A DNA stretch of 64,000 bases from Cellulosimicrobium sp. Marseille-Q4280 (GCF_943181405.1 NZ_CALPBY010000003.1:310001-374000), one strand, 5' to 3'. Positions 38,705 through 50,016 are shown, counted from the first letter of the stretch. Notes: generated from the sequence alone by a model not told the origin. Translations and numbers: made by a program.

Positions 38705-40156
38705 CTACGCGGCCGGTGCCCGGGTCGAGGCTGCCTCCGCTCCGCGCGAACGCAGGTCGACCAGACCGACGACCAGCGCGACGGCCACGAGGCCGATGGT
38801 CACGAGCATCGCGCGTCCCGTCGCCCGCGCGCCGTCGACCCCGGCGGCGAGGCCCCCGTAGTACACCGAGAGGATCACCGAGATGCCCACCGCGGACCCG
38901 ATGCGCTGACCCACCTGGATCATGCTCCCGGCCACCCCGCCGCTGGCGACGGGCACCTCGGCGAGGGCGAGCGTCTGGTTGGGCGCGATGACCATGCCGC
39001 TGCCCGACCCGGCGACCAGCAGCGCCGCCGCGAGCGCCCACCCGACGACGGCGGGCTCGTCCCCGAGCGTCCGGACGACCACGTCCGCGGTCACCATCCC
39101 CGCCAGCACGAGCACCAGACCGGCGACGACCAGGCGGCGACCGAGCCGCGCGACGGCGCGACCGGCCAGCCAGGCGGAGACCCCGGAGGCCGCCGCGAAC
39201 GGCATCCCGACGAGCCCCGACTGGAGCGGCGTGTAGCCGACCTCGTCCTGCAGGTAGAGCGTGACGACGAGGAAGATCCCCGTGAAGCCGGCGAAGTACG
39301 CCATGCCGAGCAGCGCACCGTTGCGGAACGACGAGAGCCCGAGGACCTGCGGGTCGAGCACGGCGGCCCCGGTCCGCCGCTGGTAGCGACGCTCCCAGGC
39401 CACCGCCACGACCCCCACCGCGAGACCCAGGGCGAGCCACCACCAGCGCGACGGGTCGTCGTCACGACCCGTCGTCGTGACGAACGGCAGCATGACGGCG
39501 ACCGTCACCGCGGCGAGCAGGGCGAGCCCGACGAGGTCGAGCCGGCGCGGCCCGCGCCCCCGCGCGGGTGCGGGCGCGGGGACGAGCCGCCACGCGAAGG
39601 GCAGCAGCACGGCGATCACGGGGATGTTGACGAGGAAGATCCACCGCCAGCCGTCGGCGGAGCCGGCGACCGCGAGGATGACGCCGCCCAGCAGCGGGCC
39701 GATCGCCGTCGAGACGCCGATGGTGGCCCCGAACAGGCCGAACGCCCGCCCGCGCTCCGCACCGGCGAAGAGCTGCTGGATCAGGCCCACCACCTGGGGG
39801 TTCAGCAGTCCGGCGCTCACACCCTGGAGCAGGCGCGCGACGCCGAGCAGGTCGTCGGTCGGGGCGAGCCCGGACGCGAGGCTGAACACCGCGAACCCGA
39901 CCAGCCCGGCGATGAACAGGCGACGGCGCCCGCCCGCGTCCCCGAGCCTGCCCGCGGGCACGAGCGCCAGGCCGAACGCGAGCGTGTACCCGGCGACGAT
40001 GAGCTGCAGCTGGCTCGGGCCGGCGTCGAGCGACTCCTCGATGGAGGGCAGGGCGACGTTGACGATCGACACGTCGAGCGTCGTGACGAACCCGACGGAG
40101 AGGCACACGGCCAGGACGCGCCAGCGCTGCCGGTCGCGCTCCGGGGTCTCGGTCAC
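38705..40156 (-). CDS. MFS multidrug/solute exporter, DHA2 (14-TM) type
   Basis: A 483-residue major facilitator with about 14 transmembrane helices. Typical motifs are [17 protein letters not shown] in helix 1 (motif D1 of the DHA2 family), [15 protein letters not shown] (motif A) and [19 protein letters not shown] (motif C). GTG at 40156 starts the real N-terminus; the longer frame overlaps a GC-rich non-coding stretch. It likely exports a drug or metabolite by proton antiport; the substrate is unknown. Its 3' end stops 2 bases before the CIRCE element, so read-through into hrcA is possible. Confidence 0.93.
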   Translation of the reverse strand: MTETPERDRQRWRVLAVCLSVGFVTTLDVSIVNVALPSIEESLDAGPSQLQLIVAGYTLAFGLALVPAGRLGDAGGRRRLFIAGLVGFAVFSLASGLAPTDDLLGVARLLQGVSAGLLNPQVVGLIQQLFAGAERGRAFGLFGATIGVSTAIGPLLGGVILAVAGSADGWRWIFLVNIPVIAVLLPFAWRLVPAPAPARGRGPRRLDLVGLALLAAVTVAVMLPFVTTTGRDDDPSRWWWLALGLAVGVVAVAWERRYQRRTGAAVLDPQVLGLSSFRNGALLGMAYFAGFTGIFLVVTLYLQDEVGYTPLQSGLVGMPFAAASGVSAWLAGRAVARLGRRLVVAGLVLVLAGMVTADVVVRTLGDEPAVVGWALAAALLVAGSGSGMVIAPNQTLALAEVPVASGGVAGSMIQVGQRIGSAVGISVILSVYYGGLAAGVDGARATGRAMLVTIGLVAVALVVGLVDLRSRGAEAASTRAPAA

Positions 40157-40271
40157 CGCACCGTCGTACCACCCGGCACGCCGGTCCGCCCGTCCGGAGG
40201 GACGGTGCGGCGAGACGTGCGGGGCGTGTCGCAGCGCCGCGCGGCGCGACACCCGAACCTAGGGTGGCTGC

Positions 40272-41132
40272 GTGCCTGCAGACCGCTACGGATCCGACGT
40301 CCTCGGGGGCCCCGCGACGCCCCACCACCGCGCGCGCCGCGTCTCGCGCCCCCAGGCGGCCGAGCGCGGCCTCGTCGTCGAGGAGGTGCAGACGGGCTGG
40401 GTGGGGGCGGTCGTGCGGGTCGAGAAGTCCGGTGGCATGCACGTCGTCGTCCTCGAGGACCGTGCGGGCCGCACGCGGACGTTCCCGCTCGGCCCGGGGT
40501 TCTGGGTCGACGGCGCGCCCGTCGAGCTGACGGCGCCCGTGACCTCGCGGGCGCCCGCCGCACCCGCACGGACCGCGTCCGGGTCGCGGGCGGTCGCCGG
40601 TCAGCGGGCCCGCGTCGCGCGCGGCAGCCGCATCTGGGTCGAGGGCAAGCACGACGCCGAGCTCGTCGAGAAGGTCTGGGGCGACGACCTGCGCGTCGAG
40701 GGGGTCGTCGTCGAGCTGCTCGACGGCGTCGACAACCTCGCCGACGCGCTCGCGGACTTCGGCCCGACGCCGCAGCAGCGGGTCGGGGTGCTCGTCGACC
40801 ACCTCGTGCCGGGCAGCAAGGAGCAGCGCCTCGCCGACGCGGCCCTGCGCACGGTCCCGCGGGGGACGGTCCTCGTGCTGGGCCACCCGTACGTCGACGT
40901 CTGGCAGGCCGTGAAGCCGGGGCGGGTCGGCCTCGAGCGGTGGCCGGTGATCGAGCGCGGCACGGAGTGGAAGCGCGGCATCCTGCGCGAGCTCGGCTGG
41001 CCGGCGTCGTCCCAGGCCGACGTCGCGCGCGCGTGGCAGCGCATCCTCGGCACGGTCCGGAACTACGCGGACCTCGAGCCGTCGCTGCTCGGGCGGGTCG
41101 AGGAGCTCATCGACTTCGTGACGGCGCCCTGA
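40272..41132 (+). CDS. DUF3097-family protein
   Basis: A 286-residue soluble protein of the actinobacterial DUF3097 family. The first 100 residues are beta-rich (VGAVVRVEKSGGMHVVVLED), then a second domain starts SRIWVEGKHDAELVEKVWG, followed by LVDHLVPGSKEQR. The pattern VEGKxD...LxD resembles the Glu and Asp motifs of TOPRIM nucleases and primases, although the second Asp of DxD is missing. If this fold is right, the protein may bind nucleic acid with a weak or lost metal site. GTG at 40272 is the start; the gene diverges from the MFS exporter and ends in a bidirectional hairpin. Confidence 0.85.
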   Translation: MPADRYGSDVLGGPATPHHRARRVSRPQAAERGLVVEEVQTGWVGAVVRVEKSGGMHVVVLEDRAGRTRTFPLGPGFWVDGAPVELTAPVTSRAPAAPARTASGSRAVAGQRARVARGSRIWVEGKHDAELVEKVWGDDLRVEGVVVELLDGVDNLADALADFGPTPQQRVGVLVDHLVPGSKEQRLADAALRTVPRGTVLVLGHPYVDVWQAVKPGRVGLERWPVIERGTEWKRGILRELGWPASSQADVARAWQRILGTVRNYADLEPSLLGRVEELIDFVTAP

Positions 41133-41157
41133 CCCTCGGTGACGGCGCCGCACTCGA

Positions 41158-41187
41158 CCGGCCGGCACCCCGCAGGGCGCCGGCCGG
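41158..41187. terminator. Bidirectional hairpin between DUF3097 and membrane protein genes
   Basis: A 13-base arm (41158-41170) pairs with 41175-41187 with a single A-C mismatch around a CGCA loop, between two convergent stops. Confidence 0.8.
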
Positions 41188-41202
41188 TTCGGTGGACGAC
41201 GG

Positions 41203-42264
41203 TCAGGCGGGCACCTGGCCGACGAGGCGGCGGTAGGCGAACGCGACGGCGACGTAGCTCAGCGGGATCGTCACGAACAGACCGAGCCCGCACGGGATCG
41301 CGCCGAGGATGTTGATGCCGAGCAGCGCGAGCAGGAGCAGGAAGACCGACCCGAAGTTCTTCGCGACGACCGACCAGCTCGACCGGATCGCGCTGATCGC
41401 GTCCTGGCCCTGGTCGAGCGTGAAGTAGTAGACGAACGCGGAGAAGATCACGACGGCGATGCCCGGCAGGACGCACAGGAACAGGCCGATCGTGGTGAGG
41501 ATCGTGACGAGGAAGGCGGCCAGGACGACGTTGACGACGTTCCCGATCCGGAAGAAGGCTGCGACGTCCGGCCGCCGCCCCGCCGACTCGTCGAGCGCAC
41601 CCCGCGTGAGGAACGCCGTGATGAGATAGCTGATGATCGCGCCGAGGACCGAGAGCAGGACGCTCGTGACCGTGATCCCGCTGACTGCCGCGAAGTTCGT
41701 GTCGCCGAAGTCGTAGGAGTCCGTGAACCGGTCGAAGCTGCCCGTGATGAGGTTCCACGCGACGTTCACGGCGATGAGGATCAGCGCGACCAGGATCCAC
41801 GGACCGAGGTTCGACGTGACCTTGCGCCAGGCGTACGAGATCGCCTCTCCCACGGCGAAGGCGGGACCCGTGTACCCGCTCGCCGGTGCCGCGGGCGGCG
41901 GGTATCCGGGCGTGGCGCCCGGCGGGTAGCCGCCTCCCGGGCCGGACGTCGGCGGGGGGTATCCGGCGCCTGGTGGCGGGTATCCGGCCTGCGCACCCGC
42001 GACGGGCGGCGGGTAGCCGACGTCCGGTGGCGTTCCCGTGTCCCCCGAGGTCCCGTACGAGGGCGGGCCTTCCTCCGGCGACGGCTCCGCCGGCGCGGGC
42101 TCTGCCGGCGCGGGCTCTGCCGGCGCGGGCTCTGCCGGCGGGGGCTCTGCCGGCGGAGGCCCAGCCGGCGACGAGGCCTGCGACGCGTCCTGGTCGGCGC
42201 CTCCGGCCCCCTCGGGGCTGTCGCGGCGTGGTTCGTCGCCGGGGTTGGCGGGATCCTGCGTCAT
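41203..42264 (-). CDS. Proline-rich membrane protein, paralogue 1
   Basis: A 353-residue protein. The first 140 residues are disordered and rich in Pro/Ala/Glu, with repeated PAEPA units, then GYPPP repeats. The rest has five to six hydrophobic helices, including LGPWILVALILIAVNVAW and GIAVVIFSAFVYYFTLDQG, and the end AFAYRRLVGQVPA. The layout and C-terminus match the neighbour at 42424-43653, so the two are tandem paralogues. The membrane part is like the family annotated as GDPD-type membrane domain, for which no enzyme residues are visible. Function unknown; cell-envelope role plausible. Confidence 0.85.
   Translation of the reverse strand: MTQDPANPGDEPRRDSPEGAGGADQDASQASSPAGPPPAEPPPAEPAPAEPAPAEPAPAEPSPEEGPPSYGTSGDTGTPPDVGYPPPVAGAQAGYPPPGAGYPPPTSGPGGGYPPGATPGYPPPAAPASGYTGPAFAVGEAISYAWRKVTSNLGPWILVALILIAVNVAWNLITGSFDRFTDSYDFGDTNFAAVSGITVTSVLLSVLGAIISYLITAFLTRGALDESAGRRPDVAAFFRIGNVVNVVLAAFLVTILTTIGLFLCVLPGIAVVIFSAFVYYFTLDQGQDAISAIRSSWSVVAKNFGSVFLLLLALLGINILGAIPCGLGLFVTIPLSYVAVAFAYRRLVGQVPA
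42081..42170. repeat. Six 15-bp coding tandem repeats (PAEPA units)
   Basis: Six 15-base units, three of them exact copies of CGGGCTCTGCCGGCG (42096-42140), encode the Pro-Ala-Glu-rich run in the N-terminal region of the membrane protein gene. Confidence 0.85.
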
Positions 42265-42368
42265 GGGTCCACCTCGCTCCTTCTCGGGACGGCGTCCTGG
42301 CTCCTACGATGACCGCTCCTGCCGGCCACCGCTCGCCGGCGCGCCGAGCGGCCTCGAGAGACCGGCCG

Positions 42369-42414
42369 GCACGAGAAGAGGGAGTCGCCGGGCGGCACCT
42401 CCCTCTCGTCGTGC
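42369..42414 (-). terminator. Hairpin after paralogue 2
   Basis: Bases 42369-42384 pair with 42399-42414 with one 2-base internal mismatch around a 14-base loop, 10 bases past the stop of the paralogous gene at 42424 on the minus strand. It probably separates the two paralogues into different messages. Confidence 0.7.
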
Positions 42415-42423
42415 GCAGGACCG

Positions 42424-43653
42424 TCAGACGGGCTGCTCCTGGTTGAGGCGTCGGTAGACGTACGCGGTGGCGATCTGGGCGACGGGCAGCGCGACCAGCA
42501 GGCCGACGTAGCAGAGCAGCGAGCCGACGATCTGCGCGGCGTAGACCGCGAGGAACAGCAGCAGGACGGTCGCGAGGTTCCTGCTCACGACCGTGAAGCT
42601 CGCCTTGAACGCGTCGAACACCCCGAGGTTCTTGTCGATGACGTAGAAGATCGTGAAGAGGGCGAAGAACGCGAAGACGATGCCCCCGACGATCGTGATG
42701 CTCAGGATGCCGATCGCCAGCCCCATGAGCAGCGCGGTGAGGATGACGTTGCCGACGTTCGGCAGGCGGAAGAAGTCGGCGTACTCGAGCTTCTTGCCGC
42801 GCGTGACCAGCAGCGAGACGTTGACGACCACGCCCTGCACGAGGAACCCGAGCACGGCCATGACGGCGATGAACGCGAAGAGGCCGAACCCGAAGACGAG
42901 GCCGCCCGAGGTGCTGATCTCGTTCGTCACGGGGTCGATGCTGGTCGCGGCGGTACCGATCAGCAGGGCGTAGAACACGATGCTCAGCACGGCCAGGGCG
43001 GCGACGTACGTGAGCACGCCGCCGATGATCACGCCCGCGTTCTGCGTGAACTTGTTCCAGCCGTACGTGAACGCCTCGCCGATCTGCACCGGCTGGCCGA
43101 CCTGGCCGTAGGGCGTCCCCGGCGGCGGGTAGCCGGGCTGGCCGTACGGCTGACCCGGCGGCGGGTAGCCCGGCTGGCCGAACGGCTGACCCGGCGGCGG
43201 GTAGCCCGGCTGGCCGAACGGCTGACCCGGCGGCGGGTAGCCGGGCTGGCCGTACGGCTGACCGGGTGCCGGCTGCTGGCCGTAGGGCTGTCCCGGCGGC
43301 GGCCCCTGCCCGTACGAGGGCTGCCCCGCGGGCGGCGACCCGTAGGGCTGGGCGGGCGGCTCGCTCCCGGGAGACGGGGCAGGGTCCGGTCCGCCGTAGG
43401 GCGAGACCGGGGGCTCGGCAGGAGCCGCCGACGGTGTCGGCTCGCCGGGAGCCGACGAGGTCGGCTCGGCCGGGGGCGCGCCGGCGGTCGTGTACGGGTC
43501 CAGCGGTGCAGCCGGCTCGGGCCGCGCTGCGGGCTCGGGCTGCGCTGCGGGCTCGGGCTGCGCCGCACCGGGCAGGTCGGGTGCCCCCGGCTCCTGCGGC
43601 ACGCTCGGGTCGTTCTCGTCGCGCGGCGGGCCGCCGGCGCTCGTGTCGCTCAT
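42424..43653 (-). CDS. Proline/glycine-rich membrane protein, paralogue 2
   Basis: A 409-residue protein with a disordered N-terminal half rich in Pro, Glu, Tyr, Gly and Gln. Residues about 120-190 carry 12-residue repeats GYPPPGQPYGQP. The C-terminal half has about six hydrophobic helices, for example VLTYVAALAVLSIVFYALLIG and GGIVFAFFALFTIFYVI, and ends AYVYRRLNQEQPV, like its paralogue 159 bases downstream. ATG at 43653 follows GAGGAG. No catalytic motif is seen; the repeats suggest a flexible tether or condensate-like region on the inner face of the membrane. Confidence 0.85.
   Translation of the reverse strand: MSDTSAGGPPRDENDPSVPQEPGAPDLPGAAQPEPAAQPEPAARPEPAAPLDPYTTAGAPPAEPTSSAPGEPTPSAAPAEPPVSPYGGPDPAPSPGSEPPAQPYGSPPAGQPSYGQGPPPGQPYGQQPAPGQPYGQPGYPPPGQPFGQPGYPPPGQPFGQPGYPPPGQPYGQPGYPPPGTPYGQVGQPVQIGEAFTYGWNKFTQNAGVIIGGVLTYVAALAVLSIVFYALLIGTAATSIDPVTNEISTSGGLVFGFGLFAFIAVMAVLGFLVQGVVVNVSLLVTRGKKLEYADFFRLPNVGNVILTALLMGLAIGILSITIVGGIVFAFFALFTIFYVIDKNLGVFDAFKASFTVVSRNLATVLLLFLAVYAAQIVGSLLCYVGLLVALPVAQIATAYVYRRLNQEQPV
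43136..43243. repeat. 36-bp coding tandem repeats (GYPPPGQP-Y/F-GQP units)
   Basis: Three full 36-base units (43136-43171, 43172-43207, 43208-43243) differ at only a few bases, with diverged units on both sides. They encode 12-residue repeats in the membrane protein paralogue. Confidence 0.9.
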
Positions 43654-43820
43654 CGCGTCTCCTCGTTCGGTACGACGACCGCCGGCGCGCACCGACGTCC
43701 CCCGGTGTGGAGGACTCGTGCCATTCGCACATTTCGCGGTCGGGTACACGATGTCGGCAAACACCGGCGGGCGCTAGACGAAACGCCGACCCGGGCCCCG
43801 GTTCACCCGCGCCGTCACGG

Positions 43821-45968
43821 TCACCCGAGGGCGGCGGCCCGCGTCAGACCGTCGAGGACGACCGAGGCGTAGGCACCCGACCCTGCCTGCGTCGGGTGCA
43901 CCCCGTCCGGGCCGAGGAGGGAGGGGTCGGCCGTGGCCGTCGCCGACCAGTCGGCGACCACGACCCCGGGGTGCCTGCTCGCCGCGGCGACCATCTGGCC
44001 GTTGGTCGGTGCCACCCATGGCCGGTCCGCGTAGCCCGTCACGAGGACGACGCGGGGCTCCGGACCCACGGCGGCGAGGACCGCATCGAGGGTCGCGGCG
44101 CTCGCGGTGCTGTTGGTCCCGAGCGCGACGACGACGAAGGGACGCAGGGTGCCGGCGTCCCGCAGCGCCGCCAGGATCGCCGGGGCGTCCTGGATCTGCC
44201 GGGAGACCGCGCCGTCGACGTAGACGCCCGGCAGCGCGGCGGACAGCGCGGGGGTGCTCGCGAGCGTCACGGAGTCCCCGACCACGGACACCTGGTCGCC
44301 CGCGGGCGGCACGGGGGGCGCCTGGTCCTCGGGAGCGCCTGCCTCCGTGGGGACGCTCGGGTCCGGCGGCCCCGGAGCAGCGGTGTCCTGACCGGCAGGG
44401 TCCTCGGGCACGGAGTCCTCGGCTGCCGGGGCCCCGGTCGCGGGGGCCACGGGAGCGAGGGACTGCGGTGCCGACGCGGCGGAGCCGGCCTCGCGGGTCT
44501 CGCGCGCGGCCCGCTCCCCTGCGGCGATCTGCTGCTCGACGCTCGACGTCGCGGGCGCCACGACGACCCCCGTGACGGCCAGCCCGAGGACGACGGTGCA
44601 GGCCGCGGCCAGCGCCCAGCCCGCGCTCGAGAGCGCGCCCTGCTCGCCCGCGCGGGGACGCGCCGTGCGGGCGAGGCGGTGCGCCGCGCCGCGCAGGCCG
44701 GAGGTGAGCACGGGGCGTTCCACGTACCGGTACGAGGCTGCGGCCGCCACCACGGTCACCGTGAGGGTGACTGCGACCACCACGGGGTCGACGTCGCCGG
44801 GCGGGCGGGGACCGGCCACCGCGCCGACGAGGACCAGCACCGGCCAGTGCCACAGGTACAGCCCGTACGACCGTCGTCCGACCCAGCCGAGGGGACCCTT
44901 GTCGAGCAGCGCTCCCAGCCCTGGCAGGCAGACGATCGCGTTGAGCAGCGCGGCGGCCGCCACCGCGCACACGACCAGACCGCCGCGGTAGGTGAGCTCC
45001 GCGTCCCAGCGGAGCGTCGCGACCGCGACCACGAGGACGGCCAGGCCGGCGACCCCGCCGAGGAGGACCCCGAGCCGCCCCCGGTCGGTGCGTACGCGCG
45101 GCCCGCCCGGGAGGAGGGAGGTGCGTGTCCCGGCCACGACGGGCGGAGCGCCCCCGTCGGTGCCCGCCGAGGCGCTCCGGTCGACGGGTCGCACGTGCCA
45201 GAACGCCAGCGCCGCCCCCGTCATGAGCGCGAACAGGTGGGTGTCGGTGCCGACGTAGACGCGCGTCGGGTCCGTCCCCGGCTCGTACAGCACCACCATG
45301 AGCGCGGCCGAGGCGAGCGCCATCGCGCCCGCGACCCACGGCGTCGCGCGGCGCAGCGGGCGGACCGAGCAGAGCACGACCACGAGCACGGGCCACAGGA
45401 GGTAGAACTGCTCCTCGACCGCGAGCGACCACAGGTTGCCGAAGAGCTGCGGCAGGAGCGCACCCGAGTACGTGGCCCCGTTCGCGACGTCGACCCAGTT
45501 GCTCGTGAAGGTCGCCGCGCCCACGAGCTGCGGGCCGATCCCGACGAGCACGTCGCCCCCGACGACCGCGGCGGCCGCCGTGCAGACGACCACCACGAGG
45601 ACGAGGGCGGGGAGCAGCCTGCGGGCGCGGCGAGCCCAGAAGGAGCGCAGCCCGATCCGACGGCGGTCGCGCTGGTCGCGCACGAGGAGGGTCGTGATGA
45701 GGAAGCCGGAGAGGACCAGGAAGACGTCGACGCCGAGGAACCCGCCGGGCACCGCGCCGGGTGCCAGGTGGAACGCGACGACGGCGGCGACCGCGAGCGC
45801 GCGCAGGCCGTCCAGGCCGGCCATGCGGCGGTAGCGGACCGTCGGGCGTCCCGGTCGGCGGGAAGCGACCGGCGACCGCACGTGCCCGACGACGCGGCGC
45901 GGCTCGGGCGTGGACCCGGACGCGGGCGCACGCGGAGACGTGCGCGTCGCGTCCTGGGTCGTCGTCAC
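43821..45968 (-). CDS. OafA/YrhL-type acyltransferase with SGNH domain
   Basis: A 715-residue membrane acyltransferase. Residues about 45-400 form the ten-helix acyltransferase-3 domain: RYRRMAGLDGLRALAVAAVVAFH with the catalytic His, FLGVDVFLVLSGFLIT, and NLWSLAVEEQFYLLWPV. A Pro/Ala-rich linker leads to a C-terminal SGNH hydrolase-like domain with VSVVGDSVTLAS (nucleophile Ser), VVALGTNSTASAAT and GPDGVHPTQAGS (Asp/His). Such two-domain proteins O-acylate extracellular polysaccharides or peptidoglycan-linked sugars. GTG at 45968 overlaps the hemW stop by 4 bases; the longer frame runs into hemW and is spurious. Confidence 0.92.
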   Translation of the reverse strand: MTTTQDATRTSPRAPASGSTPEPRRVVGHVRSPVASRRPGRPTVRYRRMAGLDGLRALAVAAVVAFHLAPGAVPGGFLGVDVFLVLSGFLITTLLVRDQRDRRRIGLRSFWARRARRLLPALVLVVVVCTAAAAVVGGDVLVGIGPQLVGAATFTSNWVDVANGATYSGALLPQLFGNLWSLAVEEQFYLLWPVLVVVLCSVRPLRRATPWVAGAMALASAALMVVLYEPGTDPTRVYVGTDTHLFALMTGAALAFWHVRPVDRSASAGTDGGAPPVVAGTRTSLLPGGPRVRTDRGRLGVLLGGVAGLAVLVVAVATLRWDAELTYRGGLVVCAVAAAALLNAIVCLPGLGALLDKGPLGWVGRRSYGLYLWHWPVLVLVGAVAGPRPPGDVDPVVVAVTLTVTVVAAAASYRYVERPVLTSGLRGAAHRLARTARPRAGEQGALSSAGWALAAACTVVLGLAVTGVVVAPATSSVEQQIAAGERAARETREAGSAASAPQSLAPVAPATGAPAAEDSVPEDPAGQDTAAPGPPDPSVPTEAGAPEDQAPPVPPAGDQVSVVGDSVTLASTPALSAALPGVYVDGAVSRQIQDAPAILAALRDAGTLRPFVVVALGTNSTASAATLDAVLAAVGPEPRVVLVTGYADRPWVAPTNGQMVAAASRHPGVVVADWSATATADPSLLGPDGVHPTQAGSGAYASVVLDGLTRAAALG

Positions 45969-47287
45969 TCGTCCGAGATCTCCCGCACCACCGTGTCCGC
46001 CAGCAACCGTCCCCGCAGGGTGAGCACCCCTCGGCCCGCGACCGCGGCCCGACCGTCGAGGAGCCCGTTCGCGACGAGCCCGGCGACGGCGTGACGTCCC
46101 GCCGTCGAGAGCACCGACAGGTCCAGTCCCTCGCGCAGCCGCACCTGCAGCATGACCCGCTCGAGGTGCGCCTCGCCGCGCGTCAGGAGCTCGCGCCCCG
46201 CCGCAGGGCTGGACCCCGCCTCGAGCAGCGCCGCGTACCGACGCGGGTGCTTCACGTTCCACCATCGCACGCCGGTCCGGCCGTCCCGCGGCGGCGCGCC
46301 CGCCGGGTGCGTCGTCGTACCGGACGGGGCAGCCGCGATGTACGAGTGCGCGCCGGGGCCGATCCCCCACCAGTCGTCGCCGCGCCAGTAGGCCAGGTTG
46401 TGCCGGCAGCGGTCATCGTCCGTGCGTGCCCAGTTGCTCACCTCGTACCACCCGAGGCCGGCAGCCGTGAGCAGCTCGTCCGCGAGCTCGTACTTCGTCG
46501 CCTGGTCGTCCTCGCTCGGGAGCGTGAGCTCCCCGCGCCGGACCTGGGCGGCCATCTTCGTGCCGGGTTCGACGACGAGCGCGTACGCCGACACGTGGTC
46601 CACGCCGGTCGCGAGCGCCGTCGCCAGGCTCGTCCGCCAGTCGTCGACGCTCTCCCCCGGCGTGCCGTAGATGAGGTCGAGCGAGACCTTGAGCCCCGCC
46701 TCGGTCGCCCACCGCACGACGTCGGGGATGCGCCGCGGGTCGTGCGTGCGCTCGAGGGTCGCGAGCACGTGCGGCACGGCGGACTGCATGCCGAACGACA
46801 CGCGCGTGAACCCCGCGGCGGCGAGCTCGGCGAGCGACGCGGGCGTGACCGAGTCCGGGTTCGCCTCGGTCGTGACCTCGGCACCGGGCGCCAGCCCCCA
46901 CGCGTCGCGCACGCCCGCGACGAGACGACCGAGGTCGCCCGCCGGGAGCAGGGTCGGGGTCCCGCCGCCGACGAAGACCGTCGAGACCTGCCGCTCGGGA
47001 AGGCGCGCGTCGCGCAGGACGCGCGCCGCGAGGTCGATCTCGCGCAGCGCCGTCGTCGCGTAGGACGACTGGCTCGCGCCGCCGCCCAGCTCGGACGCGG
47101 TGTAGGTGTTGAAGTCGCAGTACCCGCAGCGCACCGAGCAGAACGGGACGTGCAGGTAGACGCCGAACGCTCGCCCCGACGCAACGTCCTCGGCGGGCGC
47201 CGGGTCGCCGGGACCGGGGCGACCGACCCACGCGGGGAGGGCACCGTCGTCGGGCACGGGCTCGCCGTCCGGCAACGACGGACTCAC
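45965..47287 (-). CDS. hemW: Radical SAM heme chaperone HemW
   Basis: A 440-residue radical SAM protein that binds and delivers heme. The iron-sulfur motif is FGVYLHVPFCSVRCGYCDF (CxxxCxxC, about residues 50-57), followed by STVFVGGGTPTLL and the SAM-binding TTEANPD. The C-terminal HemN-like domain ends in EGLDLSVLSTAGRHAVAGLV. The start is GTG at 47287. It lies 7 bases after lepA and overlaps the acyltransferase gene, so all three are probably cotranscribed. Older annotation would call it coproporphyrinogen dehydrogenase, but members of this subgroup act as heme chaperones. Confidence 0.93.
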   Translation of the reverse strand: MSPSLPDGEPVPDDGALPAWVGRPGPGDPAPAEDVASGRAFGVYLHVPFCSVRCGYCDFNTYTASELGGGASQSSYATTALREIDLAARVLRDARLPERQVSTVFVGGGTPTLLPAGDLGRLVAGVRDAWGLAPGAEVTTEANPDSVTPASLAELAAAGFTRVSFGMQSAVPHVLATLERTHDPRRIPDVVRWATEAGLKVSLDLIYGTPGESVDDWRTSLATALATGVDHVSAYALVVEPGTKMAAQVRRGELTLPSEDDQATKYELADELLTAAGLGWYEVSNWARTDDDRCRHNLAYWRGDDWWGIGPGAHSYIAAAPSGTTTHPAGAPPRDGRTGVRWWNVKHPRRYAALLEAGSSPAAGRELLTRGEAHLERVMLQVRLREGLDLSVLSTAGRHAVAGLVANGLLDGRAAVAGRGVLTLRGRLLADTVVREISDE

Positions 47288-47294
47288 ACCGGGC

Positions 47295-49190
<1,896 letters not shown>

Positions 49191-49403
49191 CGCGGGTGCG
49201 CTCCTGTGACGTCGGCGATGGCGTGGGCTCGGGCAGATGTGGGCCCGAATCTCGGTCGGCGGTCACGCCGGTGGTCCGGCGAGCCGACACGGACGTCCAT
49301 TGTCCCACGCGCCCCCCGGCCCCCGGGACGGGCCGCCTCGTCCTGCGAAGCCGCGGGTGCCGACCTAGCGTGGAGAGGGAACCCCCCACGAGAGGAGACC
49401 ACC

Positions 49404-49964
49404 GTGCCCGCAACGGACCTGACCGGCCGCCGCGTGCTGGCGATCGTCACCAACTACGGCGTCGAGCAGGACGAGCTCGTCGTCCCGCTCGACCACCTGC
49501 GCGGCGAGGGCGTCCGCGTGGACGTCGCCGCCGTCTCCACGGACGACGTCCAGACGCTCGTGGGCGACAAGGACCCCGGCCGCGCCGTGACGCCGGAGCT
49601 CACCTTCGGGGACGTCGACGCCGCCTCCTACGACCTCCTGCTGGTCCCCGGCGGGACGCTCAACGCCGACTCCTTGCGCCTCGACGACGCCGCGATGGAG
49701 ATCGTGCGGACCTTCACCACGGGCGGCAAGCCCGTCGCGGCGATCTGCCACGGCCCGTGGGCCCTCGTCGAGACGGCGGCCGTCGAGGGCAAAACCCTGA
49801 CGAGCTACCCCTCGCTCGAGACCGACGTCCTCAACGCGGGCGGGGCGTGGGTGGACCGCGAGGTCGTGCGCGACGACGAGGGCGGCTACACGCTCGTGAC
49901 CTCCCGCAACCCCGACGACCTCGACGCGTTCCTGCGCGAGGTGGACGCGGTGCTCGCGGCCTGA
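49404..49964 (+). CDS. DJ-1/PfpI family protein
   Basis: A 186-residue single-domain protein of the class I glutamine-amidotransferase-like superfamily. The nucleophile elbow AAICHGPWALVE carries Cys (about residue 116) followed by His, as in PfpI, with the conserved Glu in GVEQDELVVPLDHL (about residue 24). It also has LLLVPGGTLNADSLR and EGKTLTSYPSLETDVLNAGG. Members have protein-deglycase, peptidase or chaperone activity; the specific one is not fixed by the sequence. GTG at 49404 follows GAGGAGACC. It is read away from lepA. Confidence 0.9.
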   Translation: MPATDLTGRRVLAIVTNYGVEQDELVVPLDHLRGEGVRVDVAAVSTDDVQTLVGDKDPGRAVTPELTFGDVDAASYDLLLVPGGTLNADSLRLDDAAMEIVRTFTTGGKPVAAICHGPWALVETAAVEGKTLTSYPSLETDVLNAGGAWVDREVVRDDEGGYTLVTSRNPDDLDAFLREVDAVLAA

Positions 49965-50016
49965 CGGCGCGGGCCGCGCCCGTCGCCGTGTCCGTGGCGC
50001 GGTGCATACTCCCTCC

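Noticed and set aside
43100-43265. Regular 36-bp direct repeats resembling a CRISPR array.
   Set aside because: There are no unique spacers; the units abut and encode 12-residue in-frame repeats of a membrane protein, and no cas genes are present.
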